Notes: a model not told the origin generated them from the letters alone. DNA of 64,000 nt from Janthinobacterium lividum (GCF_023509035.1 NZ_CP075583.1:4278001-4342000); one strand, 5' to 3'. Shown: positions 15,378-26,130, counted from the stretch's first letter. Made by a program: numbers and translations.

Positions 15378-17209
15378 ATGATATTGGGACTAACAGGGAG
15401 AACCGGCAGCGGATGCTCAACCGTAGCCGAAATATTACAATCAGAAAAGAGCGAAATAAACCACTCTCTAATTAATGATGAAAACCCCACTTCAAACGAA
15501 GACAGAAAATCAAAAATAATCCTCACAAATTTTGAAGCAACATGGCATCCATTTCATTTAATTCAAGCCAGCTCAGTATTGACCCTTTTATTCTCCCAAA
15601 AGAAAAGCAGCGATATTAGAAAATACATCGCTGGACTAAAAATACTAAAAAAGAATCAACTGCATATCTAGTAAATATTCTAGCATCAATAAACACAAAA
15701 GAAATAAATGCAACAAGAACAAAAATCGGCGCATCTTACTTCTACACAAAGGAACTTCCTAAAATATGCAAGGAAATAAAAAAGAAATTGGCGACAATGC
15801 TTTTGTAAAAATATATCAATTAATCGGGAAAAATGTCCGCATGTCGGGAGATCCAACAAATTCGAAACTAATTGATGGGAAATTTTTCACCTTAGCAAAA
15901 AAAATCAACGAAATTATAAAAAAGATAAGAAATGAAGACAAAGAAAAAAAAAGAAAAAACTCAAATCGTAATCGATGCCATTAGAAGTCCCCTAGAAGCA
16001 ATTTTCTTCCAAGAAAGATACGCAGCATTTTTCTTAGTTGCAGTATCCTGCTCTGATAGCGACAGAAAAGATAGACTGCGAAAATTAAAATACTCAGAAA
16101 GTGACATTAAACTAATAGATGAGCAGGAATATAAAAGCAGGGACATTAATGAAAATACTTCCTTTTCCGTGCAGGATATTCAAGCTTGCCTTCAAAGGTC
16201 TGACATCTATGTAAGCAACCCAACCGAAAAAAATAAAGTATCTGAGTTTAAATATCTCGCAAATCAAATAATCAGATTTATTACTTTAATGAAACGTCCA
16301 GGATGCATTACCCCAACTGCATTGGAACGAGGCATGCAAGTTGCTTATACTGCAAAACTACATTCCGGTTGCATTTCAAGACAAGTTGGCGCAGTAATAA
16401 CAGATAGTAGTTTTTCTATTCAAGCAGTCGGTTGGAATGACACTCCATACGGACAAGTTCCATGCCTTCTTAGAAATCGCTTTGATATGATCAATGGCCG
16501 TGATCAAATAGCATATAGCGAATATGAAAAGACGAACTCAGATTATATCGCGCACTTTTCAAAAAATACTGAAAAATACATAGAAATAAAATCAGGAAGG
16601 AATATTTCATTTTGCTTCAAATCTGAATTCAACTCCTTCAAAGGAAAAGATAACCAAGTTCACACACGAGCCCTTCACGCTGAGGAAAATGCATTTTTGC
16701 AAATATCAAAGTACGGTGGAAGAGGTATAAAAGATGGTTTTCTCTTTACCACAGCGAGTCCGTGTGAACTTTGCGCGAAGAAGGCGTATCAATTAGGAAT
16801 CAAGAATATATATTATATCGATCCTTATCCAGGGATCGCAACAGAACATGTAATTCAAAGTGGCTACAATAGACCAAATTTAGTATTATTTTCAGGAGCA
16901 ATTGGGATTGCGTTTCATCGCCTATACACCCCAATGGTTGCTTATAAAGATGAGCTAAATTCACTAAAAATAATATCTGAAACAAATCCTATAGCAGTTG
17001 ATGCTTTCAAAAGCATACGTACAGTCATCATAAAAATACAAGACCCCATAAAACTACAGAAAATTAACTCCACCATAGATTGCATGGAAAAAACATATGG
17101 CACAAAAAAATTCACTGACGCATATGTTGATTTTATGGAAGCAATAAAAAATCATTTATCAAGTGTAAAAACTGCACTACCAAAAATAACGAGTCTCTTA
17201 ATAAATTAA
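15378..17209 (+). pseudogene. AvcD-like anti-phage protein: P-loop domain plus dCMP/dCTP deaminase, broken by three frameshifts
   Basis: Three shifted frames together read as one protein of about 610 residues. The N-terminal part starts MILGLTGRTGSGCST, a P-loop-like motif with Cys where Walker A has Lys. The frame breaks near 15648-15653 (AAAAAA), continues as TAYLVNILASINTKEIN..., breaks again near 15777-15785, continues as IGDNAFVKIYQLIGKNV..., breaks at 15941-15959 (A-rich run) and then stays open to the stop. This is the architecture of AvcD and related deaminases that deplete deoxynucleotides during phage infection. Codons are AT-rich and foreign to the neighbourhood. ATG 15321 and ATG 15378 are both possible starts. 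The breaks may be decay or base-calling errors. Confidence 0.75.
15932..17209 (+). CDS. deoxycytidylate deaminase half of the AvcD-like gene (longest intact frame)
   Basis: 425-residue open frame; its first ~10 residues are lysine-rich and come from the A-tract. From KTQIVIDAIRSPLEAIFFQERYA onward it is typical of the C-terminal half of AvcD/dCTP-deaminase defence proteins. Zinc ligands are intact: His249 with catalytic Glu251 in HAEEN, and Cys278 and Cys281 in SPCELC. A conserved substrate-region motif KLHSGCISRQVGAVI precedes them. Since the active site is complete, the enzyme would be functional if the upstream shifts are sequencing artefacts. No recognisable antitoxin gene lies beside it. 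Confidence 0.7.
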   Translation: MKTKKKKEKTQIVIDAIRSPLEAIFFQERYAAFFLVAVSCSDSDRKDRLRKLKYSESDIKLIDEQEYKSRDINENTSFSVQDIQACLQRSDIYVSNPTEKNKVSEFKYLANQIIRFITLMKRPGCITPTALERGMQVAYTAKLHSGCISRQVGAVITDSSFSIQAVGWNDTPYGQVPCLLRNRFDMINGRDQIAYSEYEKTNSDYIAHFSKNTEKYIEIKSGRNISFCFKSEFNSFKGKDNQVHTRALHAEENAFLQISKYGGRGIKDGFLFTTASPCELCAKKAYQLGIKNIYYIDPYPGIATEHVIQSGYNRPNLVLFSGAIGIAFHRLYTPMVAYKDELNSLKIISETNPIAVDAFKSIRTVIIKIQDPIKLQKINSTIDCMEKTYGTKKFTDAYVDFMEAIKNHLSSVKTALPKITSLLIN

Positions 17210-17322
17210 AATTATAATATACTCACACAGAAAGTATAAAAATAAAATAAATTTATAAAAACAATCGTACTATTAACTCTCAATTATTTTAAAAGCATAC
17301 TTCAAGGACCATAAAGAACAAA

Positions 17323-17350
17323 AAAGCCGCTGTCTCCCGACAGCGGCTTT
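17323..17350. terminator. bidirectional intrinsic terminator
   Basis: AAAGCCGCTGTC, short loop, GACAGCGGCTTT, flanked by A-run on one side and T-run on the other. It closes purL on the minus strand and may also stop transcription coming from the deaminase island. Confidence 0.8.
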
Positions 17351-17411
17351 CTCATTCCTACTCCAGCAGCAGCGCCTTGAGCCAAGACGCCGCGCCGCAA
17401 ACAGCTCTGAA

Positions 17412-20400
17412 TTACCCCACAAACTTCCGCGCATTCCTGAACATGCGCATCCACGGCGAATCCTCGCCCCATGCTTCAGGGTGGTAGGACTGTTGAACAC
17501 TGCGGAACACGCGCTCCGCGTGCGGCATCAGCACGGTGAAGCGGCCGTCTGGCGTCGTGACGGAGGTGATGCCTTCCGGCGAGCCGTTCGGGTTGTACGG
17601 ATACGCTTCGGTGGCGGCGCCCTTGTTGTCGACGAAGCGCATGGCTTTGGTGACCTGGGTAATGTCGCCCGTTTGCGAGAAGTCGGCGTAGCCTTCGCCG
17701 TGGGCGATGGCGATGCCGGCTTGGGTGCCGGCCATGCCATTGAAGAAGATCGATGGGGAATCCATCACTTCGACCATGGCAAAGCGGCCTTCGAATTTCT
17801 CCGACTTGTTGCGCGTGAATTTAGGCCAGGCGTGGGCGCCAGGGATGATGGATTTCAAATTGCTCATCATCTGGCAGCCGTTGCAGATACCCAGGCCGAA
17901 GCTGTCCGTGCGGTTGAAGAAGCGCGCGAACTGTTCCGCCAGGCTGGCGTTGAACAGAATCGTTTTCGCCCAGCCTTCGCCCGCGCCCAACACGTCGCCG
18001 TACGAGAAGCCGCCCACGGCGATGACGCCCTGGAAGTCGTCCAGTTTGACTCTGCCCGCAATCAGGTCGCTCATGTGCACGTCGACAGCCGTGAAGCCTG
18101 CCTGGTGCATCACGTAAGCCGTCTCGATATGCGAGTTGACGCCCTGCTCGCGCAGGATGGCGACACGCGGACGCACGCCGGTGGCGATGAATGGCGCGGC
18201 GATGTTGTCGTTCTGGTCGAAGGTGACGATAGGCGACATACCCGGGTCTTGCACGTCCAGCAAACGGTCGTATTCGGCGTCCGCGCAGGCTGGATTGTCG
18301 CGCAGGCGGGCGATACGCCAGCTCGTTTCACTCCACAGGCGGTGCAGAGCCGCGCGCGGCTGGGTGTAAATCAGCTTGGCGTCGCGCGTGAATTCGATGA
18401 CGTCGCGGTCGTTCAATTTGCCGATGATATGGCTGCAGGCGCCCAGGTTGAAGGTGCGCAGCACGTCCATGACGAGCGACTTTTCTTCCGCGCGCACCTG
18501 GATGACGGCGCCCAGCTCTTCGCTGAACAAGGCGCGCAGGGTCAATTCGTTGCGGCGTTCCGCTACCTGGCCTGTCCAGTTCTTGGCATCGCCCCAGTCG
18601 CTCGAGTGTTCGCCTTCCATGGTCAGCATGTCCAGGTTGACGGACATGCCCGTGTGGCCGGCGAAGGCCATTTCCGTCAGGGTGGCGTACAGGCCGCCGT
18701 CCGAACGGTCATGGTAGGCCAGCAGCTTGTCGTCGCTGTTCAATTTCTGGATGGTGGCGAAGAAGCCTTTCAAGTCTTCCGCGCTGTCCACGTCCGGCGT
18801 CTCATTGCCCAACTGGCCCATGACTTGCGCCAGGGCGGAAGCGCCCAGGCGGTTCTTGCCGCGGCCCAGGTCGATCAAGATCAGGGACGTGTCGCCCTTG
18901 TCCGTTTTCAGCTGCGGCGTGAGCGACTTGCGCACATCAAGCACTGGCGCGAACGAGGACACGATCAGCGACACCGGCGAGGTGACGGATTTGGCCGCGC
19001 CCGTGCTGTCGTCTTTCCACGTCGTGCGCATCGACAGCGAATCCTTGCCGACGGGGATGCTGATGCCCAGCGCCGGGCACAGGTCCATGCCGACGGCTTT
19101 TACCGTGTCGTACAGGGCTGCGTCCTGGCCAGGCTGGCCGCAGGCGGCCATCCAGTTGGCGGACAGCTTGATGTCGGAGATGTCGGCAATCGCAGCGGCG
19201 GCGATGTTGGTGACGGCTTCGCCCACGGCCATGCGGCCCGAGGCGGCGGCGTCGATGACGGCCAGCGGCGTGCGTTCGCCCATGGCCATCGCTTCGCCCA
19301 GATAACCTTCAAAGCTCATGGTGGTGACGGCGCAATCGGCCACCGGCACTTGCCATGGTCCCACCATCTGGTCGCGCACGGTCATGCCGCCCACGCTGCG
19401 GTCGCCGATGGTGATCAGGAAGGATTTGTCGGCCACGGTCGGCAGCAGCAGCACTTTTTGCGCCACGTCCACCAGGTCCATGCCCGTCAGGTCAATCGCC
19501 GGGAAATCGTTGGCAACGTGGACCACGTCGCGCTGCATCTTAGGCGGCTTGCCCAGCAAGACGTCCATCGGCATGTCGACTGGCTCGTTGCCCAGTTCCG
19601 GGTCGATCAGTTTCAGCTGGCGCTCTTCGGTGGCCACGCCCACGGCGGCGAACAAACAGCGTTCGCGTTCGCACATGGCTTTGAACAGGGGCAGGCTTTC
19701 CGGCGCGATGGCCAGGACGTAGCGTTCCTGCGACTCATTGCTCCAGATTTCCTTCGGCGCCATGCCCGATTCTTCCAGCGGGATCTTGCGCAGGTCGAAA
19801 ATCGCGCCGCGCTTGGCGTCGTTGGTGATTTCCGGGAAAGCGTTCGACAAGCCGCCCGCACCCACATCGTGGATGGAGATGATCGGATTGTCGGCGCCCA
19901 TTTGCCAGCAGGCGTTGATGACTTCCTGGGCGCGGCGTTCCATTTCCGGATTGCCGCGCTGGACGGAATCGAAGTCCAGGTCGGCCGTGTTGCTGCCGGT
20001 GGTCATCGACGAGGCAGCGCTGCCGCCCATGCCGATGCGCATGCCCGGGCCACCCAGCTGCACCAGCAGGCTGCCGACGGGGATGTCGTTCTTGTGCGTG
20101 TGCTGCGCCGAGATATTGCCGATGCCGCCAGCGATCATGATCGGCTTGTGGTAGCCGAATACGGCGTCTTTGTCTGCACCCACGTTCTGTTCATACGTAC
20201 GGAAATAGCCGCCCAGTACCGGACGGCCGAATTCGTTCGAGAACGCGGCGCCGCCCAATGGGCCTTCGATCATGATCTGCAGCGGCGAAGCGATGCGCTC
20301 CGGTTTGCCGTATTGGTCAGCGTCAGTGCGGCCAGCCAGCGGCGCCGTCACGGAAGCGGCCGTTTCCCAGCTGCGCACGGCGTCCGGCAGCGACAAGTTC

Positions 20401-21449
20401 GATACGGTGAAACCCGTCAAACCAGCCTTTGGCTTGGCGCCGCGACCCGTTGCGCCTTCGTCGCGGATCTCGCCGCCCGCGCCCGTGGAGGCGCCAGGGA
20501 ACGGAGAAATCGCCGTCGGGTGGTTATGCGTTTCCACCTTCATCAGGGTGTGCGTCAGTTCCGTCGATGCCGCGTATTCGTGGTTTGCACCGCGCGGGTA
20601 GAAGCGCGACACGGTCGCGCCTTCCATGATCGAGGAATTGTCGCTGTAGGCGACGACGGTGCCCTTCGGCTGCAATTCATGCGTGTTCTTGATCATGCCG
20701 AACAGCGACTTGGGCTGCGCCACGCCGTCGATGGTCCAGTCGGCGTTGAAGATCTTGTGGCGGCAATGCTCGCTGTTCGCCTGCGCGAACATCATCAGTT
20801 CCACGTCCGTCGGGTTGCGGCCGGCCTTGGTGAAGGCGGCGTCCAGGTAGTCGATTTCGTCTTCCGACATCGCCAGGCCCAGTTCCGTGTTCGCCGTTTC
20901 CAGGGCACGCTTGCCCTGCCCCAGCAAGTCGATCGATTCCAGCGGACGCGCTTCCAGGGTGCGGAACAGGTCCTTGGCGTCGTCGGCGCTGCGCAGCACG
21001 GATTCCGTCATGCGGTCATGCAGCAGGTCGGCCACAGCTTGCACCTGCTCGTCCGTCAATTTGCCGGCGCCAATGGCGCTGCCCAGGATGCCCGATTTCA
21101 GGTTGATGCGGAAAGCGATGCCGCGTTCGACGCGCTTGATGTGCGCCATGCCGCAGTTGTGCGCGATGTCGGTGGCTTTCGAAGCCCACGGCGAAATCGT
21201 GCCGAAACGGGGGATGACGAAGAATTCTTCGGCAGCGCCTTCCGTATTGTCAGCGTGGGCTGGCTCGCCGTACGTCAGCAAGGCGCCAAGGCGCGTGCTG
21301 TCGTCGTTGGTGAGAGGCGCGCTGGCATCGATGAAATGGACATAGCGTGCTTGTACGGCAACAATCGCAGGCGAGACGGCTTGCAGTTGGCTTAACAGAC
21401 GGTGGCTACGGAAATGGGACAGGGCATTGGAACCCGGCAGTATCAACAT
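17412..21449 (-). CDS. purL: phosphoribosylformylglycinamidine synthase
   Basis: 1345 residues from ATG 21449 ([18 protein letters not shown]). The frame is open to 21536 but homologues start here. This is the large single-chain PurL of proteobacteria, converting FGAR, glutamine and ATP to FGAM in purine synthesis. The ATP-binding region includes [24 protein letters not shown]. The C-terminal glutaminase domain has the nucleophile motif GLGICNGCQ and the end [24 protein letters not shown]. Length fits the family. No ribosome binding site is obvious; a TATAAT hexamer lies about 90 bases upstream. It stands as a single-gene unit closed by the terminator at 17323. Confidence 0.96.
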   Translation of the reverse strand: MLILPGSNALSHFRSHRLLSQLQAVSPAIVAVQARYVHFIDASAPLTNDDSTRLGALLTYGEPAHADNTEGAAEEFFVIPRFGTISPWASKATDIAHNCGMAHIKRVERGIAFRINLKSGILGSAIGAGKLTDEQVQAVADLLHDRMTESVLRSADDAKDLFRTLEARPLESIDLLGQGKRALETANTELGLAMSEDEIDYLDAAFTKAGRNPTDVELMMFAQANSEHCRHKIFNADWTIDGVAQPKSLFGMIKNTHELQPKGTVVAYSDNSSIMEGATVSRFYPRGANHEYAASTELTHTLMKVETHNHPTAISPFPGASTGAGGEIRDEGATGRGAKPKAGLTGFTVSNLSLPDAVRSWETAASVTAPLAGRTDADQYGKPERIASPLQIMIEGPLGGAAFSNEFGRPVLGGYFRTYEQNVGADKDAVFGYHKPIMIAGGIGNISAQHTHKNDIPVGSLLVQLGGPGMRIGMGGSAASSMTTGSNTADLDFDSVQRGNPEMERRAQEVINACWQMGADNPIISIHDVGAGGLSNAFPEITNDAKRGAIFDLRKIPLEESGMAPKEIWSNESQERYVLAIAPESLPLFKAMCERERCLFAAVGVATEERQLKLIDPELGNEPVDMPMDVLLGKPPKMQRDVVHVANDFPAIDLTGMDLVDVAQKVLLLPTVADKSFLITIGDRSVGGMTVRDQMVGPWQVPVADCAVTTMSFEGYLGEAMAMGERTPLAVIDAAASGRMAVGEAVTNIAAAAIADISDIKLSANWMAACGQPGQDAALYDTVKAVGMDLCPALGISIPVGKDSLSMRTTWKDDSTGAAKSVTSPVSLIVSSFAPVLDVRKSLTPQLKTDKGDTSLILIDLGRGKNRLGASALAQVMGQLGNETPDVDSAEDLKGFFATIQKLNSDDKLLAYHDRSDGGLYATLTEMAFAGHTGMSVNLDMLTMEGEHSSDWGDAKNWTGQVAERRNELTLRALFSEELGAVIQVRAEEKSLVMDVLRTFNLGACSHIIGKLNDRDVIEFTRDAKLIYTQPRAALHRLWSETSWRIARLRDNPACADAEYDRLLDVQDPGMSPIVTFDQNDNIAAPFIATGVRPRVAILREQGVNSHIETAYVMHQAGFTAVDVHMSDLIAGRVKLDDFQGVIAVGGFSYGDVLGAGEGWAKTILFNASLAEQFARFFNRTDSFGLGICNGCQMMSNLKSIIPGAHAWPKFTRNKSEKFEGRFAMVEVMDSPSIFFNGMAGTQAGIAIAHGEGYADFSQTGDITQVTKAMRFVDNKGAATEAYPYNPNGSPEGITSVTTPDGRFTVLMPHAERVFRSVQQSYHPEAWGEDSPWMRMFRNARKFVG

Positions 21450-21534
21450 GATTGGAAGGTGGTTGATGCAGCGTGGCTGCGGGTTAAAGGTAGGTATGAC
21501 AATATCTTTCGTACGGCAAATTTCCTTTGCGCGC

Positions 21535-21540
21535 ATTATA
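21535..21540 (-). promoter_or_regulatory. probable -10 hexamer of purL
   Basis: A perfect TATAAT on the minus strand (plus ATTATA) about 90 bases before the purL ATG. No good -35 is found at 17 bases, so this is a partial promoter call. Confidence 0.4.
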
Positions 21541-21642
21541 CCCGTTTTACCCCTGCCTTATGACCGGAACTTGGGGCTTTGCCACCCTTTTGCCCCGCAA
21601 AGCGGCAGTTTTTGACACTGCAACAACACCCTCAGGCGACCA

Positions 21643-22707
21643 TCAGGCGATCACATAGCGGTTCTTGCCCTGGCGCTTGGCCAGGTACAGCGCCTCGTCG
21701 GCCAGCCGGTAGCTGTGGCCCAGCTCCTTGTCCCGGTCCAGCTCGGCGACGCCCACGCTGATCGACACGAACTGCGCGGCATGGAAAGCCTGGCTGACGG
21801 CCTCGACGAGGGTGCCGGCAAAGGCGCGCACGGCCTCGCGGTCGCCCGCGTAGACGACGCCGAACTCTTCGCCGCCCAGGCGCCCGCACAAATGGCCTTG
21901 CGCCTTGTCGGCGATGATGGCGGCCGTGCGCACGAGCACCTCATCGCCCGCATCATGGCCCTGCTGGTCGTTGATGATCTTGAAATCGTCGATGTCGATC
22001 ATCAGGAAATGCAGCACGCCCCCGTGGAGCGCGCCATGCATCTGCTGGGCGCGCTGCGTGAACATGCGGCGGTTGTTCAAGCCCGTCAGGCCGTCCTGGA
22101 AGGCCAGCCGCGTCAATTCCACTTTGGAGTGATAGTTGCGCAAACGCAATAAGCTGAAACTGACATTCAGCGCCAGCCCGAACAGCACGCTGACGGCGAT
22201 CATCAGCGGCGCCCAGGATTGGTCGGGCAAGCCCGCGTTCACCGGGTACAGGCCGTGGCCCACATTCCACCACACGCCCGCCACCACGGCGAGGTAGCTG
22301 AGGCCGCCATTGAAGATGGAGGCGATGGCCAGGGTCATGAAGACGCCCACGGGCAAGACCCAGAAGCTGGCGTGCTGCACGGCGTCGGCCATGGTGCGCA
22401 AGCCGAAAGTCAGGGCCAGCACGGCGCAGGCGCCGGTAATGGTCAGCACGGGCAAGGTGGTGCAGCGGTAGCGCACGACCAGGCTCGTCAACATGCCCAG
22501 CAGCGCCAGCACGGCGTGCGCCAGGTTCGGATGATAGGGATCGGGCATCAGCAGCCAGGTCAAGCTGTAGGCGATGATACCCAGCAGCTGCGTGACCATG
22601 CCGACCCGGTGCAATTCCGCGAAATAGGTATGCTGCTGTTCGCTGTTGCCGCCAAATGCGAGGGGAACGGCAACGCGCTGCAAGGTAGACAGATCAGGTA
22701 CGCGCAT
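21643..22707 (-). CDS. membrane-bound diguanylate cyclase (GGDEF)
   Basis: About 354 residues from ATG 22707; a longer frame reaches ATG 22800, but its first 31 residues are arginine-rich and unlike a natural start. Five or six hydrophobic segments fill the N-terminal half. The C-terminal GGDEF domain has DGLTGLNNRRMF, DIDDFKIINDQQGHDAGDEVL and the signature GGEEF, so the active site for making cyclic di-GMP from GTP looks intact. An RxxD inhibitory site is not obvious. It is divergent from the receiver-TPR gene, which may share regulation. Confidence 0.88.
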   Translation of the reverse strand: MRVPDLSTLQRVAVPLAFGGNSEQQHTYFAELHRVGMVTQLLGIIAYSLTWLLMPDPYHPNLAHAVLALLGMLTSLVVRYRCTTLPVLTITGACAVLALTFGLRTMADAVQHASFWVLPVGVFMTLAIASIFNGGLSYLAVVAGVWWNVGHGLYPVNAGLPDQSWAPLMIAVSVLFGLALNVSFSLLRLRNYHSKVELTRLAFQDGLTGLNNRRMFTQRAQQMHGALHGGVLHFLMIDIDDFKIINDQQGHDAGDEVLVRTAAIIADKAQGHLCGRLGGEEFGVVYAGDREAVRAFAGTLVEAVSQAFHAAQFVSISVGVAELDRDKELGHSYRLADEALYLAKRQGKNRYVIA

Positions 22708-23057
22708 GACGGGTATCGACACCAGAGAGGGATAAAGCGCCCGGTAAAGCCTTGCGCATGCTTGGCCGCGACATGGCGCGACATGCAATAAGTGTTGCAT
22801 TTTAGAATACTATCACGCTAGTCAAGGAATTGCCGGAAAAACAGGCCCCAGCGCCGTTGCACGGGGCGTGCGTGTCATGAAATACAACGCTGGACGGTGC
22901 CGGACACGCCTGCCCTCGCGCAGCTTGCCTGATTGCATGCATTTTGCTGGCAGTGTCGCCCGGCTTTGCAGTATGCTGATAAAAAACAATACTGCCAAAC
23001 AGCGACATATAAGAAGAGTTCCCGCAAATGACCGAACAGATGAACGAGAGCTGAACC

Positions 23058-24683
23058 ATGCCAGAAACTAGCGACTTATCTGTCCTGATCGTCGACCCGA
23101 ACCCCAGCATGCGGGGCAATCTGCACAATATGCTGAACCAGGCCGCCATTACCAAGGTGGAATATGCCGTCAATTCCGGCACGGCTATCCGCCTGCTGAC
23201 GAAGAAACCGTTCGACATCATCCTGTGCGAATACGATCTTGGTAGCGGCACGGACGGCCAGGACGGCCAGCAATTGCTGGAAGACCTGCGCCACCACAAG
23301 CTGATCGGGCTGTGGACGATCTTCATCATGCTGACCTCCGAAGCCATCCACAGCAAGGTGATCAGCGCGGCCGAACTGATCCCGTCCGACTACATCCTGA
23401 AACCGTTCACCGTCGACGTGCTGAGCGGACGCATCGCGCGCGCCATCGAACGGCGCGCCATTTTCCTGCCCACGTATCAACTGATCGACAAGGGTGACTT
23501 GCGCGAAGCCGTGAAAAGCTGCCACACGGCCGAACTGCAGCACCCGCGCCTGGCGGCCGATTTCACCCGCCTGCGTGCCGAACTGCACATTGCCCTGGAC
23601 GAATGGAAGGAAGCGGAACAGCTGTACGCCGACATGCTGGCCACGCGGCCCATGGCCTGGGCCCATCTGGGCTTGGCGCGCACCCTGTTCGAACAGCAGC
23701 GCCACGAGGAAGCGCAGGATTCGCTGCTGGAACTGGTGGAAACCTATCCGCGCTTCATGGCCGCCTACGACCTGCTGGCGCAAAACCATGAAGCCATGGG
23801 CCAGCAACTGCAGGCGAAGAAAATCCTCGAAGACGCGGTGGCCATTTCGCCGCACATGGTACGCCGCTTGCGCCACCTGGGCGGTATCGCGTTTGACACG
23901 GGCGATATCGGCGCGGCCGAGCGGGCCTACAAGCAGGTGATCACCAAAGCGAAGTACTCTGAATTCCGCGATCCGGAAGACCACGTCAACCTGGTCAAAA
24001 CGCTGGTCAAGAAAGGCGATGCGCCGCAAGCGAGCGGCGTGCTGCGCGACATGGAACGCTCCCTGCGGGGCGGCGCCAACGTGGAAGCGTGCCGCGCCAT
24101 CTCGGCCGCCATGCTGCATGAATTGTCGGGCAACGACATCGCCGCCGCCAGCGAACTGCAACTGGCCGCCGCTGCCCTGGACACGGCGCGGGGCCTGTCG
24201 ACGCAGCTGAAAGTGGGCCTCGTGCAAAGCTGTCTGAAAAACAATCTGGAACAGGCCGCGTCCGACGTCATGATGAAACTCGTCAACGAAGCCGACAGCG
24301 AAGTGACGATGGAAGCGGCCGTCGATGTATTTGAAAAGGCCGGACGCCATGACCTGGCGCAAGGCATGGGCCAGCAGATCAGCAACCAGGTGCAGGAACT
24401 GATGCAGGATGCGGCCAGCAAGTCGGAAAGCGGCGAGCTCAAGGGGGCCGTCTTCGTGCTGCGTCAGGCCCTGCGCAAAACGCCAGGCAACCTGCCCGTG
24501 CTGTTCGCCTCCGTCGAGGCCATTTTGCGCCAGCTCAACATGCTGGGCTGGGAAGCCCCGCTGGCCGAACAGGCACAGCACCAGATGCAAGTGATCCGCA
24601 AGATCGATCCCAAGCATCCGCAGCTGGAGTCGCTCAAGCAGCAGTATGCGGCCACGCAGCACAAGTATGGTATTGCTAGCTGA
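23058..24683 (+). CDS. response-regulator receiver domain fused to TPR repeats
   Basis: 541 residues from ATG 23058. Residues 1-125 form a CheY-like receiver: VLIVDPNPSMRG, the phospho-acceptor region ILCEYDLGSG, a conserved LTSE and the Lys in LKPFT. The rest is a superhelix of tetratricopeptide-like repeats (for example MAWAHLGLARTLFEQQRHEEAQDSLLELVETYPRF, residues 195-230). There is no DNA-binding or enzymatic output domain, so output is probably by protein-protein contact. No histidine kinase is adjacent. The divergent neighbour is a diguanylate cyclase. Confidence 0.88.
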   Translation: MPETSDLSVLIVDPNPSMRGNLHNMLNQAAITKVEYAVNSGTAIRLLTKKPFDIILCEYDLGSGTDGQDGQQLLEDLRHHKLIGLWTIFIMLTSEAIHSKVISAAELIPSDYILKPFTVDVLSGRIARAIERRAIFLPTYQLIDKGDLREAVKSCHTAELQHPRLAADFTRLRAELHIALDEWKEAEQLYADMLATRPMAWAHLGLARTLFEQQRHEEAQDSLLELVETYPRFMAAYDLLAQNHEAMGQQLQAKKILEDAVAISPHMVRRLRHLGGIAFDTGDIGAAERAYKQVITKAKYSEFRDPEDHVNLVKTLVKKGDAPQASGVLRDMERSLRGGANVEACRAISAAMLHELSGNDIAAASELQLAAAALDTARGLSTQLKVGLVQSCLKNNLEQAASDVMMKLVNEADSEVTMEAAVDVFEKAGRHDLAQGMGQQISNQVQELMQDAASKSESGELKGAVFVLRQALRKTPGNLPVLFASVEAILRQLNMLGWEAPLAEQAQHQMQVIRKIDPKHPQLESLKQQYAATQHKYGIAS

Positions 24684-24833
24684 CTCTTGCCGTAAGCTGA
24701 TGGCTTGCCGATGCATCGCCCCGCAGCGATGACTATGGGCCAAAGCGAGTTCTGACCCGCCTGCCGATGCTGCCCGAGCCGCATCGGGGAATGGCTGCCG
24801 CATCACTGGATATCGGCAGACTGTTCTTTGCCA

Positions 24834-25079
24834 TCAGGGGAGGGTCATATCCAAACCGACCATCCTGACAACAAAGAAGGTGACGATCCCCAGGGCCATG
24901 AGCAAAAGCACGAAGCCTGCGACCACCTTGCCGCTCGCGCGCAGCACCGCGCGATTCTGCTTCGCCTTATCCTTATCCTTCTTCCCTTGATCGTAATGCC
25001 ACTTGATGGCGAAGAACATGCCCGTGCCGAGCACGAGAGCCTTGAACGTAACGAAGACTATAGGGGTCCAATCCATCAT
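24834..25079 (-). CDS. small two-span membrane protein
   Basis: About 81 residues from ATG 25079 (MMDWTPIVF; ATG 25076 adjoins it), with GGAAAT upstream. Two membrane segments (WTPIVFVTFKALVLGTGMFFA and VAGFVLLLMALGIVTFFVV) flank a Lys-rich cytoplasmic loop (YDQGKKDKDKAKQNR). This simple hairpin design is common in conserved proteobacterial proteins of unknown role. It converges on the receiver-TPR gene. Confidence 0.65.
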   Translation of the reverse strand: MMDWTPIVFVTFKALVLGTGMFFAIKWHYDQGKKDKDKAKQNRAVLRASGKVVAGFVLLLMALGIVTFFVVRMVGLDMTLP

Positions 25080-25477
25080 TTTGCGTATTTCCAGTCTATT
25101 ACTTGACACTATCTATCGTGGGGAGCGCTACCTCAAAACACTGCTTCAGCAGCGTCTGTTCAAGGTTGGTGTTGCTGCACGCTTTGATGCATACTACTTT
25201 AAAACAATTTCCATACATTGAGACGAAATGTCCCAGTTGCAAACAATGCAAGATGGAAACCGGATGGCTCGGGATATTCTGGCGGGACGGTACAGCGGCG
25301 CGGCAGACGGCCTGCATGTATGGCGCGAATTGCCGGCATATTGGAACTCATCACGGCTCGCGCGTGCCGCCGCTAGCTGCGGCATCGCTTCACGCCGGCC
25401 AAGGCATTCGCAACTGGCAGCGTATCCGTGTATGCGATTCGCGAGATCACGCCAGCCGGAATGCAACCCTTCCGGGA
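25080..25477. other. intergenic stretch without a supported gene
   Basis: About 400 bases. Short frames exist on both strands (for example an ATG at 25228 on plus) but they either run antisense into the tetR gene or lack a ribosome binding site and any recognisable sequence. No RNA gene, repeat or terminator stands out. Confidence 0.4.
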
Positions 25478-26119
25478 CTAATCCGAGCTACGCTCCACCC
25501 GCGCCACCACCAGTTCGATCAGCTCCGCAATCAAGGGCCGGAACGTGGCAGCATCGCCGCCCTGCCCCAGCATGACGGTACGCGTGGTCAGGTGCGAGAA
25601 GACGGCGTCGAACAGGATTTGCGGCAGGTTGGACAAGGAGGTATCAGGAGCGATGCGGCCCTGGGTGCGCTGCTGCTCCAGCAGACGCAGGATCAGCGCA
25701 TGCCACACTTGCGGGCCGTGCTCGTACCAGGCCAGTCCCACGGCCGGCACGGTAGCCGCGCCCGTGACGACGAGGCGGTAGAAATCCACGTGGCGGGGGC
25801 TGGTGACGACGGCCACCAGTTCATCAAGGATCAGCTGCAAACCCTGTTCCAGGCCCGCTTGTGAGGTATCGAGCCGGCGCAGGTCGATGATGAAATCGGC
25901 GCACAGGTATTCGACCACGGCCACCAGCAGCTCCTGCTTGCTGCCGAAATAGCGGTAGGCGGTGGCTTTCGAGCCGCCCGCCTCGGCCACGATGGCGTCC
26001 ATGCTGACGCCGTCGTAGCCGGAGGCAAGAAAGAGGTCCGCCGCCGCCACCAGCAGCTTGCGGCGCCGCTCCTCGCTTCGGGTACTGGGGGAAGCTGGAA
26101 CGGTGCGCAACTGGGGCAT
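25478..26119 (-). CDS. TetR-family transcriptional repressor
   Basis: 213 residues from ATG 26119. The N-terminal DNA-binding domain is clear: RSEERRRKLLVAAADLFLASGYDGVSMDAIVAEAGGSKATAYRYFGSKQELLVAVV, with the recognition helix at SKATAYRYF. The C-terminal part is the variable ligand/dimer domain. It begins 11 bases after the gcd stop, so the two are probably one operon. A nearly perfect palindrome overlapping the gcd promoter is the obvious operator candidate, which would make this a negative autoregulator and gcd repressor. Ligand unknown. Confidence 0.9.
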   Translation of the reverse strand: MPQLRTVPASPSTRSEERRRKLLVAAADLFLASGYDGVSMDAIVAEAGGSKATAYRYFGSKQELLVAVVEYLCADFIIDLRRLDTSQAGLEQGLQLILDELVAVVTSPRHVDFYRLVVTGAATVPAVGLAWYEHGPQVWHALILRLLEQQRTQGRIAPDTSLSNLPQILFDAVFSHLTTRTVMLGQGGDAATFRPLIAELIELVVARVERSSD

Positions 26120-26130
26120 GAAGCTGACTC

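Noticed and set aside
15260..17411. Prophage or integrative element at the AT-rich island
   Set aside because: No integrase, transposase, tRNA target or flanking direct repeats can be seen.
17481..21395. 1304-residue open frame on the plus strand
   Set aside because: It is antisense to purL across its whole length; the high GC content leaves long shadow frames, and the translation is Arg/His/Val-rich without domains.
25103..25864. 253-residue plus-strand frame
   Set aside because: Mostly antisense to the TetR gene and without recognisable features.
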